Numbered from the stretch's first letter, positions 9,470 through 18,742 are shown. The stretch is DNA of 43,070 nt from Candidatus Cryptoclostridium obscurum (GCA_904420535.1 CAJFVQ010000010.1:1-43070), one strand, 5' to 3'. Notes: generated by a model not told the origin, from the letters alone. A program made the numbers and translations.

Positions 9470-9683
9470 TGGCTCCTCCTCTTACCGGGCATTAATATTT
9501 TGAAACTAAAACCAAATCATATCATAGATATATTTATTACTATTATAACATAAAAATTTTTTCTTGCCACAACATAAAACATAACATAAAAATTAACATT
9601 CACTTTTCACTTAAGTTTTCTTATTTCGAAAATATAGAACTAATCGAGAAACATTGGGCCAAAATGATTTTTTTAAATAACTC

Positions 9684-9712
9684 TTGTATCATGACGTAAA
9701 ATTTGATATGAT
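9684..9712 (+). promoter_or_regulatory. sigma-A promoter of the cobalamin-riboswitch operon
   Basis: TTGTAT-N17-TATGAT has the optimal spacer and places the transcript start near 9719, just before the riboswitch. The remaining upstream gap (9470-9683) is AT-rich, with short repeats of AACATAAAA, and shows no other recognisable element. Confidence 0.7.
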
Positions 9713-9734
9713 AATCAATAAAGTAAATAAAACA

Positions 9735-9830
9735 ATGCAAATGTAAAAGGTAACGGGGTTCGAATCCCCGGCGGTCCGGCCACTGTGATACGAGCATCGC
9801 GCTCGGAAGCCAGAAAACTTTATTTGCGGT
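9735..9830 (+). ncRNA. cobalamin riboswitch
   Basis: The conserved B12-riboswitch order is present: GGTAACGGG, a closing CCCCGGCGGTCCGG, the core GGCCACTGTGA, a variable stem, then GGAAGCCAGAA. The closing helix P1 is GCAAAT (9737-9742) with ATTTGC (9822-9827). A terminator hairpin follows at 9877-9901, and CCAAG (9836-9840) can pair with CTTGG (9883-9887) as an anti-terminator. It should therefore turn the ECF operon off when cobalamin is plentiful. Confidence 0.92.
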
Positions 9831-9876
9831 TTCAACCAAGCCTTCCGTGACTGAGGTTTTGTCGGTACCTTTTTGT

Positions 9877-9901
9877 CCTGCACTTGGTGCAGGCTTTTTT
9901 T
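9877..9901 (+). terminator. regulated terminator of the cobalamin riboswitch
   Basis: CCTGCAC and GTGCAGG form a 7-bp stem with a 3-nt loop, followed by seven T. It lies between the riboswitch and the first structural gene, and its left loop region can also pair with the aptamer 3' flank. Confidence 0.88.
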
Positions 9902-9950
9902 ATGAAAAGAGCGTTTTTTGTTGCGGAAGGACTCTGTATGGAGGTTCCCA

Positions 9951-10841
9951 ATGAAAGACGCTTTTTCCACACTCCACCCGATCATCAATTTTTCGTTTTT
10001 TACCACCGTCATCTTATTTACGATGTTTATGATGCAACCCGTCTTTCTTATGATATCTTTTTTAGCATCGATCACCTATTCGATCTATCTCAATGGAAGA
10101 CGGGCGGTATTGTTTAACCTTTGCGCCATGTTGCCACTACTAATTTTGGCAGCAGTCATGAACCCGCTATTTAACCATGAAGGCGCTACCATTCTGACTT
10201 ATTTTCCCGGTGGGAATCCTTTGACATTAGAATCGCTGATCTATGGTCTGGCCGCTGCCACCATGTTCGTCACTGTGATCATATGGTTCTCTTGTTACAA
10301 TGCAGTGATGACCTCGGATAAATTCATTTATCTTTTTGGACGTATCATACCTGCCATTTCTCTTGTGCTTTCTATGATTTTGCGATTTGTACCGAAATTT
10401 AAGGCTCAGATCAAAGTGGTTTCTAACGGACAAAAATGTATGGGACGGGATGTCACCAACGGAAATTTTATCCAGCGGTCAAAAAATGGTATGAAAATTG
10501 TTTCAATCATGACAACATGGGCACTGGAAAATGGGATCGAAACTGCAGACTCCATGCGTTCCAGAGGCTACGGACTCTCCGGCCGCACTAGTTTTTCCAT
10601 TTTTCGTTTTGATACCAGGGATTATCTGGTTGCAGCTTCCATTTTGATTCCGGCGCTGTTCGCTTTTATCGTGGTGGCAACAGGTAAAGTATTTATCGCA
10701 TATTATCCATGGTTCATTATGAATGAAACGACTTTGCTGTCGGTAGTAACCTACATTGCCTATGGCATTCTTTGTTTTTTTCCCATGATGATCGATATAA
10801 CGGAGGATATAAAATGGCATGTTATGAAATCAAAAATCTGA
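9951..10841 (+). CDS. ecfT: ECF transporter transmembrane component EcfT
   Basis: EcfT is the membrane scaffold of energy-coupling-factor vitamin importers; it couples ATPases to the substrate-binding S protein. The product of the ATG at 9951 has 296 residues with several membrane helices in the first two thirds. It carries the coupling-helix motif SMRSRGYGLSGRTSF, the hallmark arginine motif that contacts the ATPases. I chose this ATG because GGAGG lies at 9940-9944; a longer reading from 9918 lacks a ribosome site. The gene follows the cobalamin riboswitch and overlaps the ATPase gene by 28 bp, so the three genes form one operon for B12 or B12-precursor uptake. Confidence 0.92.
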   Translation: MKDAFSTLHPIINFSFFTTVILFTMFMMQPVFLMISFLASITYSIYLNGRRAVLFNLCAMLPLLILAAVMNPLFNHEGATILTYFPGGNPLTLESLIYGLAAATMFVTVIIWFSCYNAVMTSDKFIYLFGRIIPAISLVLSMILRFVPKFKAQIKVVSNGQKCMGRDVTNGNFIQRSKNGMKIVSIMTTWALENGIETADSMRSRGYGLSGRTSFSIFRFDTRDYLVAASILIPALFAFIVVATGKVFIAYYPWFIMNETTLLSVVTYIAYGILCFFPMMIDITEDIKWHVMKSKI

Positions 10842-12493
10842 CGTTCTCCTATCCTGAGCAGGAGAAAAAAGCATTGGATCATGTAAACCTAATAGTAGAA
10901 CCCGGCGAATTCATTGCCCTTTGCGGCAAATCAGGCTGCGGTAAAAGCACGCTGATGCGGCAGTTAAAAACAGTCATGGCACCTCATGGTAAAAAAAGTG
11001 GAGAAATTCGATTTTTTGGCAAACCTTTGGAAGAAGTGCGTTTTCGCGATCAAGCGTCTCAGATTGGCTACGTTTTACAGAATCCCGACAATCAAATCGT
11101 GACGGATAAAGTTTGGCACGAATTGGCCTTTGGTTTGGAGAGCCTGGGCACCGACAACCACACCATTCGTTTGCGTGTGGCCGAAATGGCAAGTTACTTT
11201 GGGATTCAAACATGGTTTATGAAAAATGTGACGGAACTGTCCGGCGGTCAAAAGCAGCTTTTAAATTTGGCCTCCATCATGGCAATGCAGCCTTCGGTTT
11301 TGTTGTTAGATGAACCCACTTCCCAACTGGACCCCATTGCCGCAGCTGATTTTTTGGCAACCATTCGTAAAATTAACCGTGAAGTAGGAACAACAGTGAT
11401 CATCATCGAGCATCGTCTAGAAGACGTCGTTCCCTATGCCGACCGCGTCGTAGTCATGGAAAACGGAACCATCATTGCCGACGATGCCCCCAGAGATGTC
11501 GGCTCTCAATTAAAAACCACTAACAACGATATGTTTGTGGCAATGCCCTCCCCCATGCAAATCTATGCTGCGGTGGATAGTTCTTTGGAATGTCCTCTGA
11601 CGGTACGGGAAGGTCGCAGTTGGCTTTCGGAGATTTTTAAGAGTAAAAAGGTAAAACAACGCGGAATCACCGACACCCAAGAACTGAACCATCAAGATCC
11701 CATCATCCGCTTAAAAGAAGTGTGGTTCCGTTATGAAAAGGACGGGAACGATATTGTAAAAGGCGTTTCCGTGGATATTCCCAAGGCCAGTCTCTTTTGT
11801 ATTGTAGGGGGGAACGGCACAGGGAAAAGCACCACATTGAAAATCATGAGCGGCATTCTCCACCCTTATCGTGGAAAAGTCCTTATCAATGGGAAAGATA
11901 TCAAAAAGTATACAAACAGAGATCTATTCGTCGGTAATTTGGCGGTTCTCCCCCAGGATCCCCAATCCCTCTTCGTAAAAAAAACCGTGGAGCTGGATCT
12001 TTGGGAAATGATGCGGGATAAAAAAATCCCCCGGGAAGAACAGGCAAAGCAGATCCGCGATGTCGCCGAACTGGTGGAAATCACCGATTTGCTACAAATG
12101 CATCCTTACGACATCAGCGGCGGCGAACAGCAGCGGGCTGCTTTGGCAAAAGTTCTACTTTTGGAGCCGAAAATATTGCTACTGGATGAGCCCACCAAGG
12201 GACTGGATAACTACTTTAAAATCAAGCTAGCGGAAATCTTGCGAAAACTCATCACCCAAGGCGTGACTGTCGTGATGGTGTCTCACGATATTGAGTTTTG
12301 CGCTCGATATGGAGACAGCTGCTCCATGTTTTTCGATGGTGATATCGTAACAACTGACACGCCAAATCGCTTTTTTTCCGGTAACAGTTTCTATACCACG
12401 TCAGCCAACCGCTTATCACGGCATATATTTACCAATGCCGTCAATAATGAGGATGTAATAGAATTATGCAGGCAGAACTTACAGATAAAATAA
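10814..12493 (+). CDS. ecfA: ECF transporter double ATPase (EcfA-EcfA' fusion)
   Basis: This 559-residue protein joins two ABC ATPase domains that are separate EcfA1 and EcfA2 subunits in many Firmicutes. Domain 1 has Walker A GKSGCGKST (38-46), signature LSGGQKQ and Walker B VLLLDEPTSQLDP. Domain 2, after a linker near residue 280-310, has GGNGTGKST, ISGGEQQR and ILLLDEPTKGLD. The Q-loops read LQNPDNQIV and LPQDPQSLF. Both sites look intact. The start ATG 10814 is set by GGAGG at 10802-10806; an earlier in-frame ATG lies deep inside ecfT without a site. It energises the importer with EcfT and the S component that follows with a 28-bp overlap. Confidence 0.95.
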   Translation: MACYEIKNLTFSYPEQEKKALDHVNLIVEPGEFIALCGKSGCGKSTLMRQLKTVMAPHGKKSGEIRFFGKPLEEVRFRDQASQIGYVLQNPDNQIVTDKVWHELAFGLESLGTDNHTIRLRVAEMASYFGIQTWFMKNVTELSGGQKQLLNLASIMAMQPSVLLLDEPTSQLDPIAAADFLATIRKINREVGTTVIIIEHRLEDVVPYADRVVVMENGTIIADDAPRDVGSQLKTTNNDMFVAMPSPMQIYAAVDSSLECPLTVREGRSWLSEIFKSKKVKQRGITDTQELNHQDPIIRLKEVWFRYEKDGNDIVKGVSVDIPKASLFCIVGGNGTGKSTTLKIMSGILHPYRGKVLINGKDIKKYTNRDLFVGNLAVLPQDPQSLFVKKTVELDLWEMMRDKKIPREEQAKQIRDVAELVEITDLLQMHPYDISGGEQQRAALAKVLLLEPKILLLDEPTKGLDNYFKIKLAEILRKLITQGVTVVMVSHDIEFCARYGDSCSMFFDGDIVTTDTPNRFFSGNSFYTTSANRLSRHIFTNAVNNEDVIELCRQNLQIK

Positions 12494-13659
12494 GCGAAAA
12501 TAGATCCATTCGAGAAATCTCCCGTACCGCCTTAGTGGTGGCTCTGGTATGTACTGTGATGCCCTTTATCAATATTACAACCAATGATACTATCACTACC
12601 TTCAGCTTGTATGACTTTATGACGAAGTTTTATAAGAGTGATATTGCGAAATCTTTTCCAGAAACGGCAAAGGGACTCATTACCGTCATTAAAATCATGG
12701 GATGGTCCATTACCTTCGTCACCGCTTTCGGATTGGGGATGCTCTTCAGCAAAAATAAAGCAACTCAAACCAGTGATAATACCCGTTGGACCTTTATTGC
12801 CTCTATCGTCGCTACGGCTCTTGTTTTTCTTACATATTTTTATATTTGCCATGTCATTACAGAACAGTCATTGTCTGATGCCGAATATTCCATGGGCGCC
12901 GGGGGTATTGCTATGATTGTGGCCTACGCCATTGCATTTATGGCACTATTGATACGAAGGGTAAAAAAACGTTTGGCCATGGCAGCAATCCTAATTTTAC
13001 TGGTTATTCCGGCAACCATTGCTTTTGGCATTCTCTTCATGAACGATCGTCAGTACTACTTTATCAGTATGATGATCATTATTGAAACGATGATCCCCTT
13101 CTTTATGATCTTTGAACAGCGCAAACCCGAAGCCAGAGAGTTGGTAGTCATTGCGGTTTTAGCAGCCATTGCCGTGGTAGGACGTGCAGCGTTCTTTATG
13201 GTGCCGGCAGTGAAACCGGTCTGGGCCATTGTGATCATTGCAGGTGTTTGTCTTGGTCCCGAAGCAGGATTTCTTTGCGGCGCACTGACGATGTTCGCTT
13301 CCAATATTTTCTTTGGTCAAGGGCCATGGACTCCCTGGCAAATGTTTGCCCTGGGGTTAATCGGATTTTTGGCAGGAATTCTTTTTCAAAAAGGCAGATT
13401 GCCAAAAAAACGCCTGTACCTTTGTATTTTTGGATTCTTTTGCACTTTAATCGTTTATGGATTTATTATGGACACCTGTACCATCATGACCATGGCCTTT
13501 GATACGAACACGACGGGGCCCCTAGCCTACTATATTTCCGGTCTACCCTTTAATATCGTCTACGGTGCCTCTACTTTCTTCTTTTTATGGATTTTGGCCA
13601 ACCCCATGATCGAGAAGCTGGATCGCATCAAAAAGAAATATGGTATGATGGAACCTTGA
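12466..13659 (+). CDS. ECF transporter S component, probable cobalamin-specific, with long N-terminal membrane extension
   Basis: The C-terminal half (about residues 215-397) looks like an S component, the membrane protein that binds the vitamin. It has GAACLGPEAGF-like text (CLGPEAGFLCGALTMFASN), then FFGQGPWTPWQMFALGLIGF, as in predicted B12 or cobinamide S proteins of Clostridia. The first 210 residues add about six membrane helices and are not needed in classical S components of about 180-200 residues. Cobalamin specificity is inferred from the riboswitch that controls the operon and from the corrinoid-dependent enzymes elsewhere in the window. The start at 12466 overlaps ecfA by 28 bp; GAGG lies about 14 bp upstream, so translation is probably coupled. 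Confidence 0.85.
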   Translation: MQAELTDKISENRSIREISRTALVVALVCTVMPFINITTNDTITTFSLYDFMTKFYKSDIAKSFPETAKGLITVIKIMGWSITFVTAFGLGMLFSKNKATQTSDNTRWTFIASIVATALVFLTYFYICHVITEQSLSDAEYSMGAGGIAMIVAYAIAFMALLIRRVKKRLAMAAILILLVIPATIAFGILFMNDRQYYFISMMIIIETMIPFFMIFEQRKPEARELVVIAVLAAIAVVGRAAFFMVPAVKPVWAIVIIAGVCLGPEAGFLCGALTMFASNIFFGQGPWTPWQMFALGLIGFLAGILFQKGRLPKKRLYLCIFGFFCTLIVYGFIMDTCTIMTMAFDTNTTGPLAYYISGLPFNIVYGASTFFFLWILANPMIEKLDRIKKKYGMMEP

Positions 13660-13672
13660 CTTTATAAAATAA

Positions 13673-13706
13673 ACTCCAAAGGATTGAGCCCATGGACCTT
13701 TGGAGT
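13673..13706 (+). terminator. hairpin after the ECF operon
   Basis: ACTCCAAAGG and CCTTTGGAGT form a 10-bp stem with a 14-nt loop just past the stop of the S component. It has no T-run of its own. Termination probably also depends on the hairpin at 13736-13761. Confidence 0.5.
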
Positions 13707-13732
13707 GGAATTGATTTCCGACAAATACAATG

Positions 13733-13766
13733 AAAAAAAGGAAGCGAATTCGCTTCCTTTTCTTTT
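13733..13766. terminator. bidirectional terminator between ECF operon and spoIVA
   Basis: The 26-bp perfect palindrome at 13736-13761 (half-site AAAAGGAAGCGAA) is flanked by A-rich and T-rich tracts, so it can end transcripts from both sides of this convergent gene pair. Confidence 0.85.
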
Positions 13767-15243
13767 ACAGCAAAATACAGATGATGCCACCTCCGCCATC
13801 GTTGACCATACGCTCCAAGGTCGTTTGCAATTTTTCTCTGGCATGTTCCGGCATAGTGCAAAGTTTTCCTTGGATCCCTTCTTGCACTAATTCGTAAAGG
13901 GATTTTCCGAAAACATTGGTATCCCAAATTTTCTGGGGATCATCCTCAAACTCATCGAGGATGAAGCGTACCAGCTCTTCGCACTGTTTTTCGGTCCCCA
14001 CCAAAGGTGTGACCTCTGTGGAGATACTGGCGCGAATCACATGATAACTTGGAGCGCTGGCCTTCAACTTTACGCCAAAGCGTCCTCCCTCTTTTACCAG
14101 TTCCGGTTCTTCCAAATACATTTCATCCGGCTGCGGTGTCACAATTCCATAACCGCTGCTTCGCACCTCCGACATAGCGTCTTTTATCTTGTCCCATTCT
14201 CTATTCGATACGGAATAGTTTTTGATCAGACGCATAATGGTATGCTCCCCTTCAATGGGTTCCCCTGCATATTCCCCAAGAATTTGATAGAATAATCCTG
14301 GTTCCACTCCTACATCAATAAATGAAATCCCAGTACTCAAATCCATGGAAGCGAGAAGGGCGCCTTCTGTGTGTTCCACATCGCGCAAATCCTCTACAGC
14401 GCGATCCAAATCACGAATGCGGGCGATATCGGAAATCACTGTGCAAATATCCGATTCCAAGGCGCTGCGAAGCCAATGGTCTTGATCTAGTTCCTGGATC
14501 CAGCCGGGAAGATTCACATTCACCTCGGTTACGGGAAACTCATAAAGCGATTCCCGCAGAACTTCAATAACATCTTCACTTTCCATTTTTGCCGCGTTCA
14601 CCGGAACAACGGAAACGTCAAATTTTCCCCGTATTTCTTCAGCCAAAGACTGTGCCACAGTTCCTTGGGGATCCGTAGAATTCAATACTACGACAAAGGG
14701 TTTATCCAGTTCTTTTAATTCAGTGATGACCCGCTCCTCAGCGTTGATATAGTCGTTGCGCTCGATATCGGTGATACTACCATCAGTAGTGACCAAAATT
14801 CCGATGGTGGAGTGGTCGCAAATCACTTTTCTTGTTCCAATTTCCGCTGCTTCTTCAAAAGGTATTTCCATATCATTCCAGGGGGAATGGACCATACGCG
14901 GTTCCTCATCTTCACGAAAACCCAAAGCTCCCGGCACGGAATAACCGACACAGTCCACCATACGGACACGCATATCAATGCCTTCCCGCACGTTAATTTC
15001 CACCGCCTTAGATGGAATAAATTTTGGCTCCGTTGTCATTACCATGCGGCCGCCGCCGCTTTGGGGCAATTCGTCCTGGGCGATTTCACGTTCATGAAAT
15101 TCCTCGATATTGGGAAGGACCAGCAATTCCATGAATCGTTTGATAAATGTCGATTTACCCGTGCGAACCGGTCCAACCACTCCCAGGTAAATATCGCCCC
15201 CGGTGCGTTCGCTGATATGTTGTAACACATCTGCCTTTTCCAC
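13765..15243 (-). CDS. spoIVA: stage IV sporulation protein A
   Basis: SpoIVA is the ATPase that polymerises on the forespore surface and forms the basement layer of the spore coat. The protein has 492 residues, the same length as the Bacillus protein. The nucleotide-binding loop GPVRTGKST is at residues 24-32. The conserved segments EEFHEREIAQDELPQS, DCVGYSVPGALGF and VVLNSTDP follow, and the C-terminus ends GGGGIICILL as expected for the membrane-anchor-contacting tail. The start is a GTG at 15243 with AGGGAGGG six bases upstream. A sigma-E-like promoter stands before it. This is firm evidence that the host makes endospores. Confidence 0.97.
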   Translation of the reverse strand: MEKADVLQHISERTGGDIYLGVVGPVRTGKSTFIKRFMELLVLPNIEEFHEREIAQDELPQSGGGRMVMTTEPKFIPSKAVEINVREGIDMRVRMVDCVGYSVPGALGFREDEEPRMVHSPWNDMEIPFEEAAEIGTRKVICDHSTIGILVTTDGSITDIERNDYINAEERVITELKELDKPFVVVLNSTDPQGTVAQSLAEEIRGKFDVSVVPVNAAKMESEDVIEVLRESLYEFPVTEVNVNLPGWIQELDQDHWLRSALESDICTVISDIARIRDLDRAVEDLRDVEHTEGALLASMDLSTGISFIDVGVEPGLFYQILGEYAGEPIEGEHTIMRLIKNYSVSNREWDKIKDAMSEVRSSGYGIVTPQPDEMYLEEPELVKEGGRFGVKLKASAPSYHVIRASISTEVTPLVGTEKQCEELVRFILDEFEDDPQKIWDTNVFGKSLYELVQEGIQGKLCTMPEHAREKLQTTLERMVNDGGGGIICILL

Positions 15244-15286
15244 AAATTTCCCTCCCTCTTAGATTGCCTTGCGGCTTATACATCTA

Positions 15287-15314
15287 ATTCTATGAGGGAG
15301 GGAAATATTTATGA
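15287..15314 (-). promoter_or_regulatory. candidate sigma-E promoter of spoIVA
   Basis: On the minus strand TCATAAAT and CATAGAAT are separated by 12 nt. They resemble the sigma-E -35 (ATA core) and -10 (CATACAAT, 7 of 8) elements. The start would be about 37 nt before the GTG. The spacer is slightly short, so this is a candidate only; spoIVA is a sigma-E gene in Bacillus. Confidence 0.5.
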
Positions 15315-15349
15315 CACGATATGTTATAAAAATGGTATGTATTTCTAAA

Positions 15350-15955
15350 TTATTTTTTAAAGAATTTCTTTTTTAAATCCACTTTATTTTCCGTTCCTGC
15401 AGCCAAACGCTTAATGTTCGGAATATGCTTGTAAATGATATACAGGGAACACACCACCACAAAAACAATAACTGAAATATGATGCGAGAATATAACCACA
15501 AAAAGAATGCTACTTAAAGCAGCAACCATGGAAGCCACGGAAATATACCCCGTGGCAAAAGCCAAGATCGCCCAAACAAGAATGGCCAAAACAAAAGCAG
15601 TTGGCACCAAAAACAACAAGGCCCCCGCACCGGTGGCAACCCCTTTTCCCCCTTTAAAATGAAGAAACAGAGAAAAAGTGTGCCCCAAAACTGCCACAAC
15701 AGAGCAAATTACCGCCAAAACCGTTCCGCCGACAAAATAGCCCAATAGAGCTGCAAGAAACCCTTTGCCCATATCCATCACAAAAACGAGGATACCGATC
15801 TTCCATCCCAGCACCCGAAATGTATTGGTCGTCCCCACATTGCCACTGCCGTGTTCCATAATATTAATGCCGGCAAAGGCTTTGCCGCAAATATACGCCG
15901 AGGGAATGGAACCTAACAGATAGGCAAAAATAACAATCAAAACCTTTTCCATCAT
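15350..15955 (-). CDS. plsY: acyl-phosphate:glycerol-3-phosphate acyltransferase PlsY
   Basis: PlsY puts the first acyl chain on glycerol 3-phosphate in membrane lipid synthesis, using acyl phosphate made by PlsX. The 201-residue membrane protein has the three family motifs: LGSIPSAYICGK and GSGNVGTTNTFRVLG near the N-terminus, FKGGKGVATGAGALL in the middle, and IYKHIPNIKRL near the end. The Lys-rich tail is cytosolic. Two adjacent ATGs are possible (15955 and 15952); GGAGG at 15968-15972 is slightly nearer the first. The gene lies 27 bp after der, in the common Clostridia order der-plsY-(gpsA)-spoIVA. The usual gpsA between plsY and spoIVA is absent here. Confidence 0.96.
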   Translation of the reverse strand: MMEKVLIVIFAYLLGSIPSAYICGKAFAGINIMEHGSGNVGTTNTFRVLGWKIGILVFVMDMGKGFLAALLGYFVGGTVLAVICSVVAVLGHTFSLFLHFKGGKGVATGAGALLFLVPTAFVLAILVWAILAFATGYISVASMVAALSSILFVVIFSHHISVIVFVVVCSLYIIYKHIPNIKRLAAGTENKVDLKKKFFKK

Positions 15956-15981
15956 GAATCGTTCAAACCTCCGTGAACTTT

Positions 15982-17304
15982 TTAATCTGTTTTTTCATTA
16001 TTTTGTCGTACTAAGAACCAAAGCGGGCACCCCTCAAATCCAAAATTCTGCCGCAACTGGTTGACTAAATAACGCTCATAGGAAAAATGAACCAATTCCG
16101 GGTCATTGACATAAATGGCAAATTTCGGAGGTTTGATCCCAACTTGGGTGCCATAGTATAATTTTAACCGACGACCTTTATCAGTAGGCGGTGGATTCAG
16201 CCGCAGCGCTTCGCCAAACACTTCGTTTAAGCGGGACGTGGGAATTCGCATACTCTGCTGCTGAGCAATATAATCGACCCAATGAAAGATTCTGTCAACG
16301 CGCTGGCCGGTAAGGGCAGAAATATAGACGATAGGTGCATATTGCAGAAATGCCATTTCTTCCCGAATGTCCTCTTCGAATTTTTTCATCGTCTTATCAT
16401 CTTTGGCAATGGCATCCCATTTATTGACGACGATCAACATCCCCTTTCCCGCTTCGTGGGCATAACCTGCAATTTTTTTGTCTTGCTCTGTTACGCCGTC
16501 CACAGCGTCAAGAAGCATTAAAACGATATCACAGCGGTCAATAGAGCGAAGAGAACGGATAATGCTGTAGCGCTCTGTCGTTTCGGAAATCTTTCCTCGT
16601 TTTCGCATCCCCGCCGTATCGATCAGAAGATACGTTTTGTCATCCTTTTCTAAGATCGAGTCGATGGCATCTCTGGTGGTTCCTGGAATATCTGAAACAA
16701 TGGTACGTTCTTCTCCCAAAAGCCGATTGCAAAGCGATGATTTACCCACATTGGGGCGACCGATCAAGGCAATTTTCACCGTATCGCTATCGTCCTCCCC
16801 ATGATCTCCCGGCGGGAAACATCTACACACTTCATCGAGAAGATCCCCGATATTCATACCGTGCAAAGAAGAAATAGGAATCGGTTCTCCAAGCCCCAGA
16901 TGATAAAATTCGTAATGATCCAGCATGTCGAAATGATCAATTTTGTTTACCGCTAAAACTACTGGTTTTCCCGAGCGTTTCAGAATAGCGGCAGCTCGTT
17001 GGTCTTCATCGGTAAGTCCTGTTTTTCCATCGGTCACCATGACGATGACGTCGGCTTCTTCAATGGCCAACATCACTTGTTGATAAACACGGGACTCAAT
17101 ATGCCCGTCCTTATTCTGAAAATCGATTCCGCCGGTATCGACAATGATAAAATCACGACCGTTCCAATCAGCATCATGGTAAAGACGATCCCTTGTAATA
17201 CCGGGAATATCCTCCACAATTGCCTTTCGTTCTCCAACGATACGGTTAAATAATGTAGATTTGCCTACATTAGGGCGGCCCACCAGGGCAAGTATGGGTT
17301 TCAT
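15982..17304 (-). CDS. der: ribosome biogenesis GTPase Der (EngA)
   Basis: Der is an essential double GTPase needed for late assembly of the 50S ribosomal subunit. The 440-residue protein has two complete G domains, with P-loops GRPNVGKST (residues 8-16) and GRPNVGKSS (about 181-189). Their switch and specificity motifs are DTGGI, NKID, DTAGM and NKWD. A KH-like domain ends it (PPKFAIYVNDPELVHFSYER). The length is standard. It starts one base after the stop of the upstream radical-SAM gene, so the two are cotranscribed and probably translationally coupled. Confidence 0.98.
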   Translation of the reverse strand: MKPILALVGRPNVGKSTLFNRIVGERKAIVEDIPGITRDRLYHDADWNGRDFIIVDTGGIDFQNKDGHIESRVYQQVMLAIEEADVIVMVTDGKTGLTDEDQRAAAILKRSGKPVVLAVNKIDHFDMLDHYEFYHLGLGEPIPISSLHGMNIGDLLDEVCRCFPPGDHGEDDSDTVKIALIGRPNVGKSSLCNRLLGEERTIVSDIPGTTRDAIDSILEKDDKTYLLIDTAGMRKRGKISETTERYSIIRSLRSIDRCDIVLMLLDAVDGVTEQDKKIAGYAHEAGKGMLIVVNKWDAIAKDDKTMKKFEEDIREEMAFLQYAPIVYISALTGQRVDRIFHWVDYIAQQQSMRIPTSRLNEVFGEALRLNPPPTDKGRRLKLYYGTQVGIKPPKFAIYVNDPELVHFSYERYLVNQLRQNFGFEGCPLWFLVRQNNEKTD

Positions 17305-17305
17305 A

Positions 17306-18628
17306 TCAATAATCCTTTCCGTGTGAAATCAAGTATTCTCCCAGCGAGACACCATCGCCGCTGACCACCTTGATTTCCGATTGGGTTTCTTTTGCAATTT
17401 CTTCGACAGTAATTCCGTCCAACAATACATCAGTATGATGCTTCAATAAAACATCCGACAATAAATAGATGGCGTTGGGAGCATCATGCCCTTTCACGGC
17501 ACGAATGATATCGCCACCAGTCAAAAGCCCTGTCACTGTTACGGTACTGCCAAAAAATGAGTTGTCCACCGGAAGCAACTCAATCTGGAGACCATTGATC
17601 CCAGCAAATTCTTCAATCAAGGGACGTAACGATTTAGCACCATCTATTCCTGTGACAATTACAAAGGTCCGGTCACACTGATAATTTTCGGGGAATTCCT
17701 CCATGGCATAGCGAAAATCATCATGAAACTGGCGAACGATGCCGACGCCGTTTTCAATCTGGGGATAGTCTTCATAATCTTCATCTTTAGGCACATCTCT
17801 GCCAGCAAGGAGATAGAATTCATCAGCGATAAAAAGGAATCTTGTTCCCCGCTCCCTGAAAAATTCCTTCTGCTGGAATTCCGCAAAATCAATGATAGCG
17901 GCGGCTTCCTCTTTTTGGTAGACGCGTAAACCATTCTCGTGGCATCTAGTCAGTCCTACGGGAACCAGAGCAACGGAAAGAAAGGCATCACCCAAAGAGG
18001 CAATACCCGCAAGGGTTTCTGTTAAATAATCGCCGTCATTATAGCCGGGGACAAGAACAATTTGTCCGTGCATTTGAACGCCAACCTCGGCAAGGCGCTC
18101 CAAATTTTCCATAATGGGTGTTTGCTCTCTGACACCCAATATGGTCTTGCGCATAGACGGATCAATACAATGTATGGAAATGTAGAGAGGACTGAGGTGA
18201 TCCTCGGCAATACGCTGAAAATCCTCTTCCCGCAGGTTGGTCAAAGTAATATAGTTCCCATATAAAAATGATAAGCGATAGTCGTCATCTTTGACATAAA
18301 GCGTTCGGCGGTAGCCTTTGGGCATTTGATCCACAAAGCAAAAAATACAACGGTTGCAGCAAGAGCGAATCCCATCAAAGACCGCACTTTCAAAAATGAT
18401 GCCAAGGTCACTGTCAAACTCTTTCTCAACCGAGATCCGACGCGACTTACCTTCACGATCGACAACTTCCATTTCCAAAAATTCATCAGCGGTAAGATAC
18501 TGATAGTCGATGATATCCCGCAATTCCCTGCCGTTGATCCATCGCAAAATCTCACCGTTTTTGATTCCCGCCTTCGCCGCAATGCTGCGAGGCAAAACAG
18601 TTTCAATCTTAGCACAAAGCTTTTTCAT
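17306..18628 (-). CDS. DUF512 family protein: PDZ-like and radical-SAM-like domains
   Basis: This 440-residue protein belongs to a family found next to der in many anaerobic Firmicutes. Residues 1-60 form a PDZ-like fold (SIAAKAGIKNGEILRWINGREL). A cysteine cluster CCNRCIFCFVDQMPKG follows at 90-105, resembling a radical-SAM iron-sulfur site, then ISIHCIDPSMRKTILG and the DUF512 region with DEFYLLAGRDVP. The C-terminal part ends with a glycine-rich ligand-binding-like stretch (VTGLLTGGDII). Biochemistry is not established; an iron-sulfur enzyme role is inferred. I chose ATG 18628 because GGAGG lies five bases before it; a longer reading to 18736 has no ribosome site. Confidence 0.92.
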   Translation of the reverse strand: MKKLCAKIETVLPRSIAAKAGIKNGEILRWINGRELRDIIDYQYLTADEFLEMEVVDREGKSRRISVEKEFDSDLGIIFESAVFDGIRSCCNRCIFCFVDQMPKGYRRTLYVKDDDYRLSFLYGNYITLTNLREEDFQRIAEDHLSPLYISIHCIDPSMRKTILGVREQTPIMENLERLAEVGVQMHGQIVLVPGYNDGDYLTETLAGIASLGDAFLSVALVPVGLTRCHENGLRVYQKEEAAAIIDFAEFQQKEFFRERGTRFLFIADEFYLLAGRDVPKDEDYEDYPQIENGVGIVRQFHDDFRYAMEEFPENYQCDRTFVIVTGIDGAKSLRPLIEEFAGINGLQIELLPVDNSFFGSTVTVTGLLTGGDIIRAVKGHDAPNAIYLLSDVLLKHHTDVLLDGITVEEIAKETQSEIKVVSGDGVSLGEYLISHGKDY

Positions 18629-18742
18629 TTCCGCCTCCCACAAAGACTTTACATCCAATAATATAACAAATTTTCCTCCAAAGGTAAAGACTTCCCAAAG
18701 TGAATTATTTCTGCAACTCTTGCCGTAATACTGCAATAAGAA

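Noticed and set aside
9547-9600. AACATAAAA repeats upstream of the cobalamin riboswitch
   Set aside because: The copies are short, irregular and in AT-rich sequence; chance is enough to explain them.
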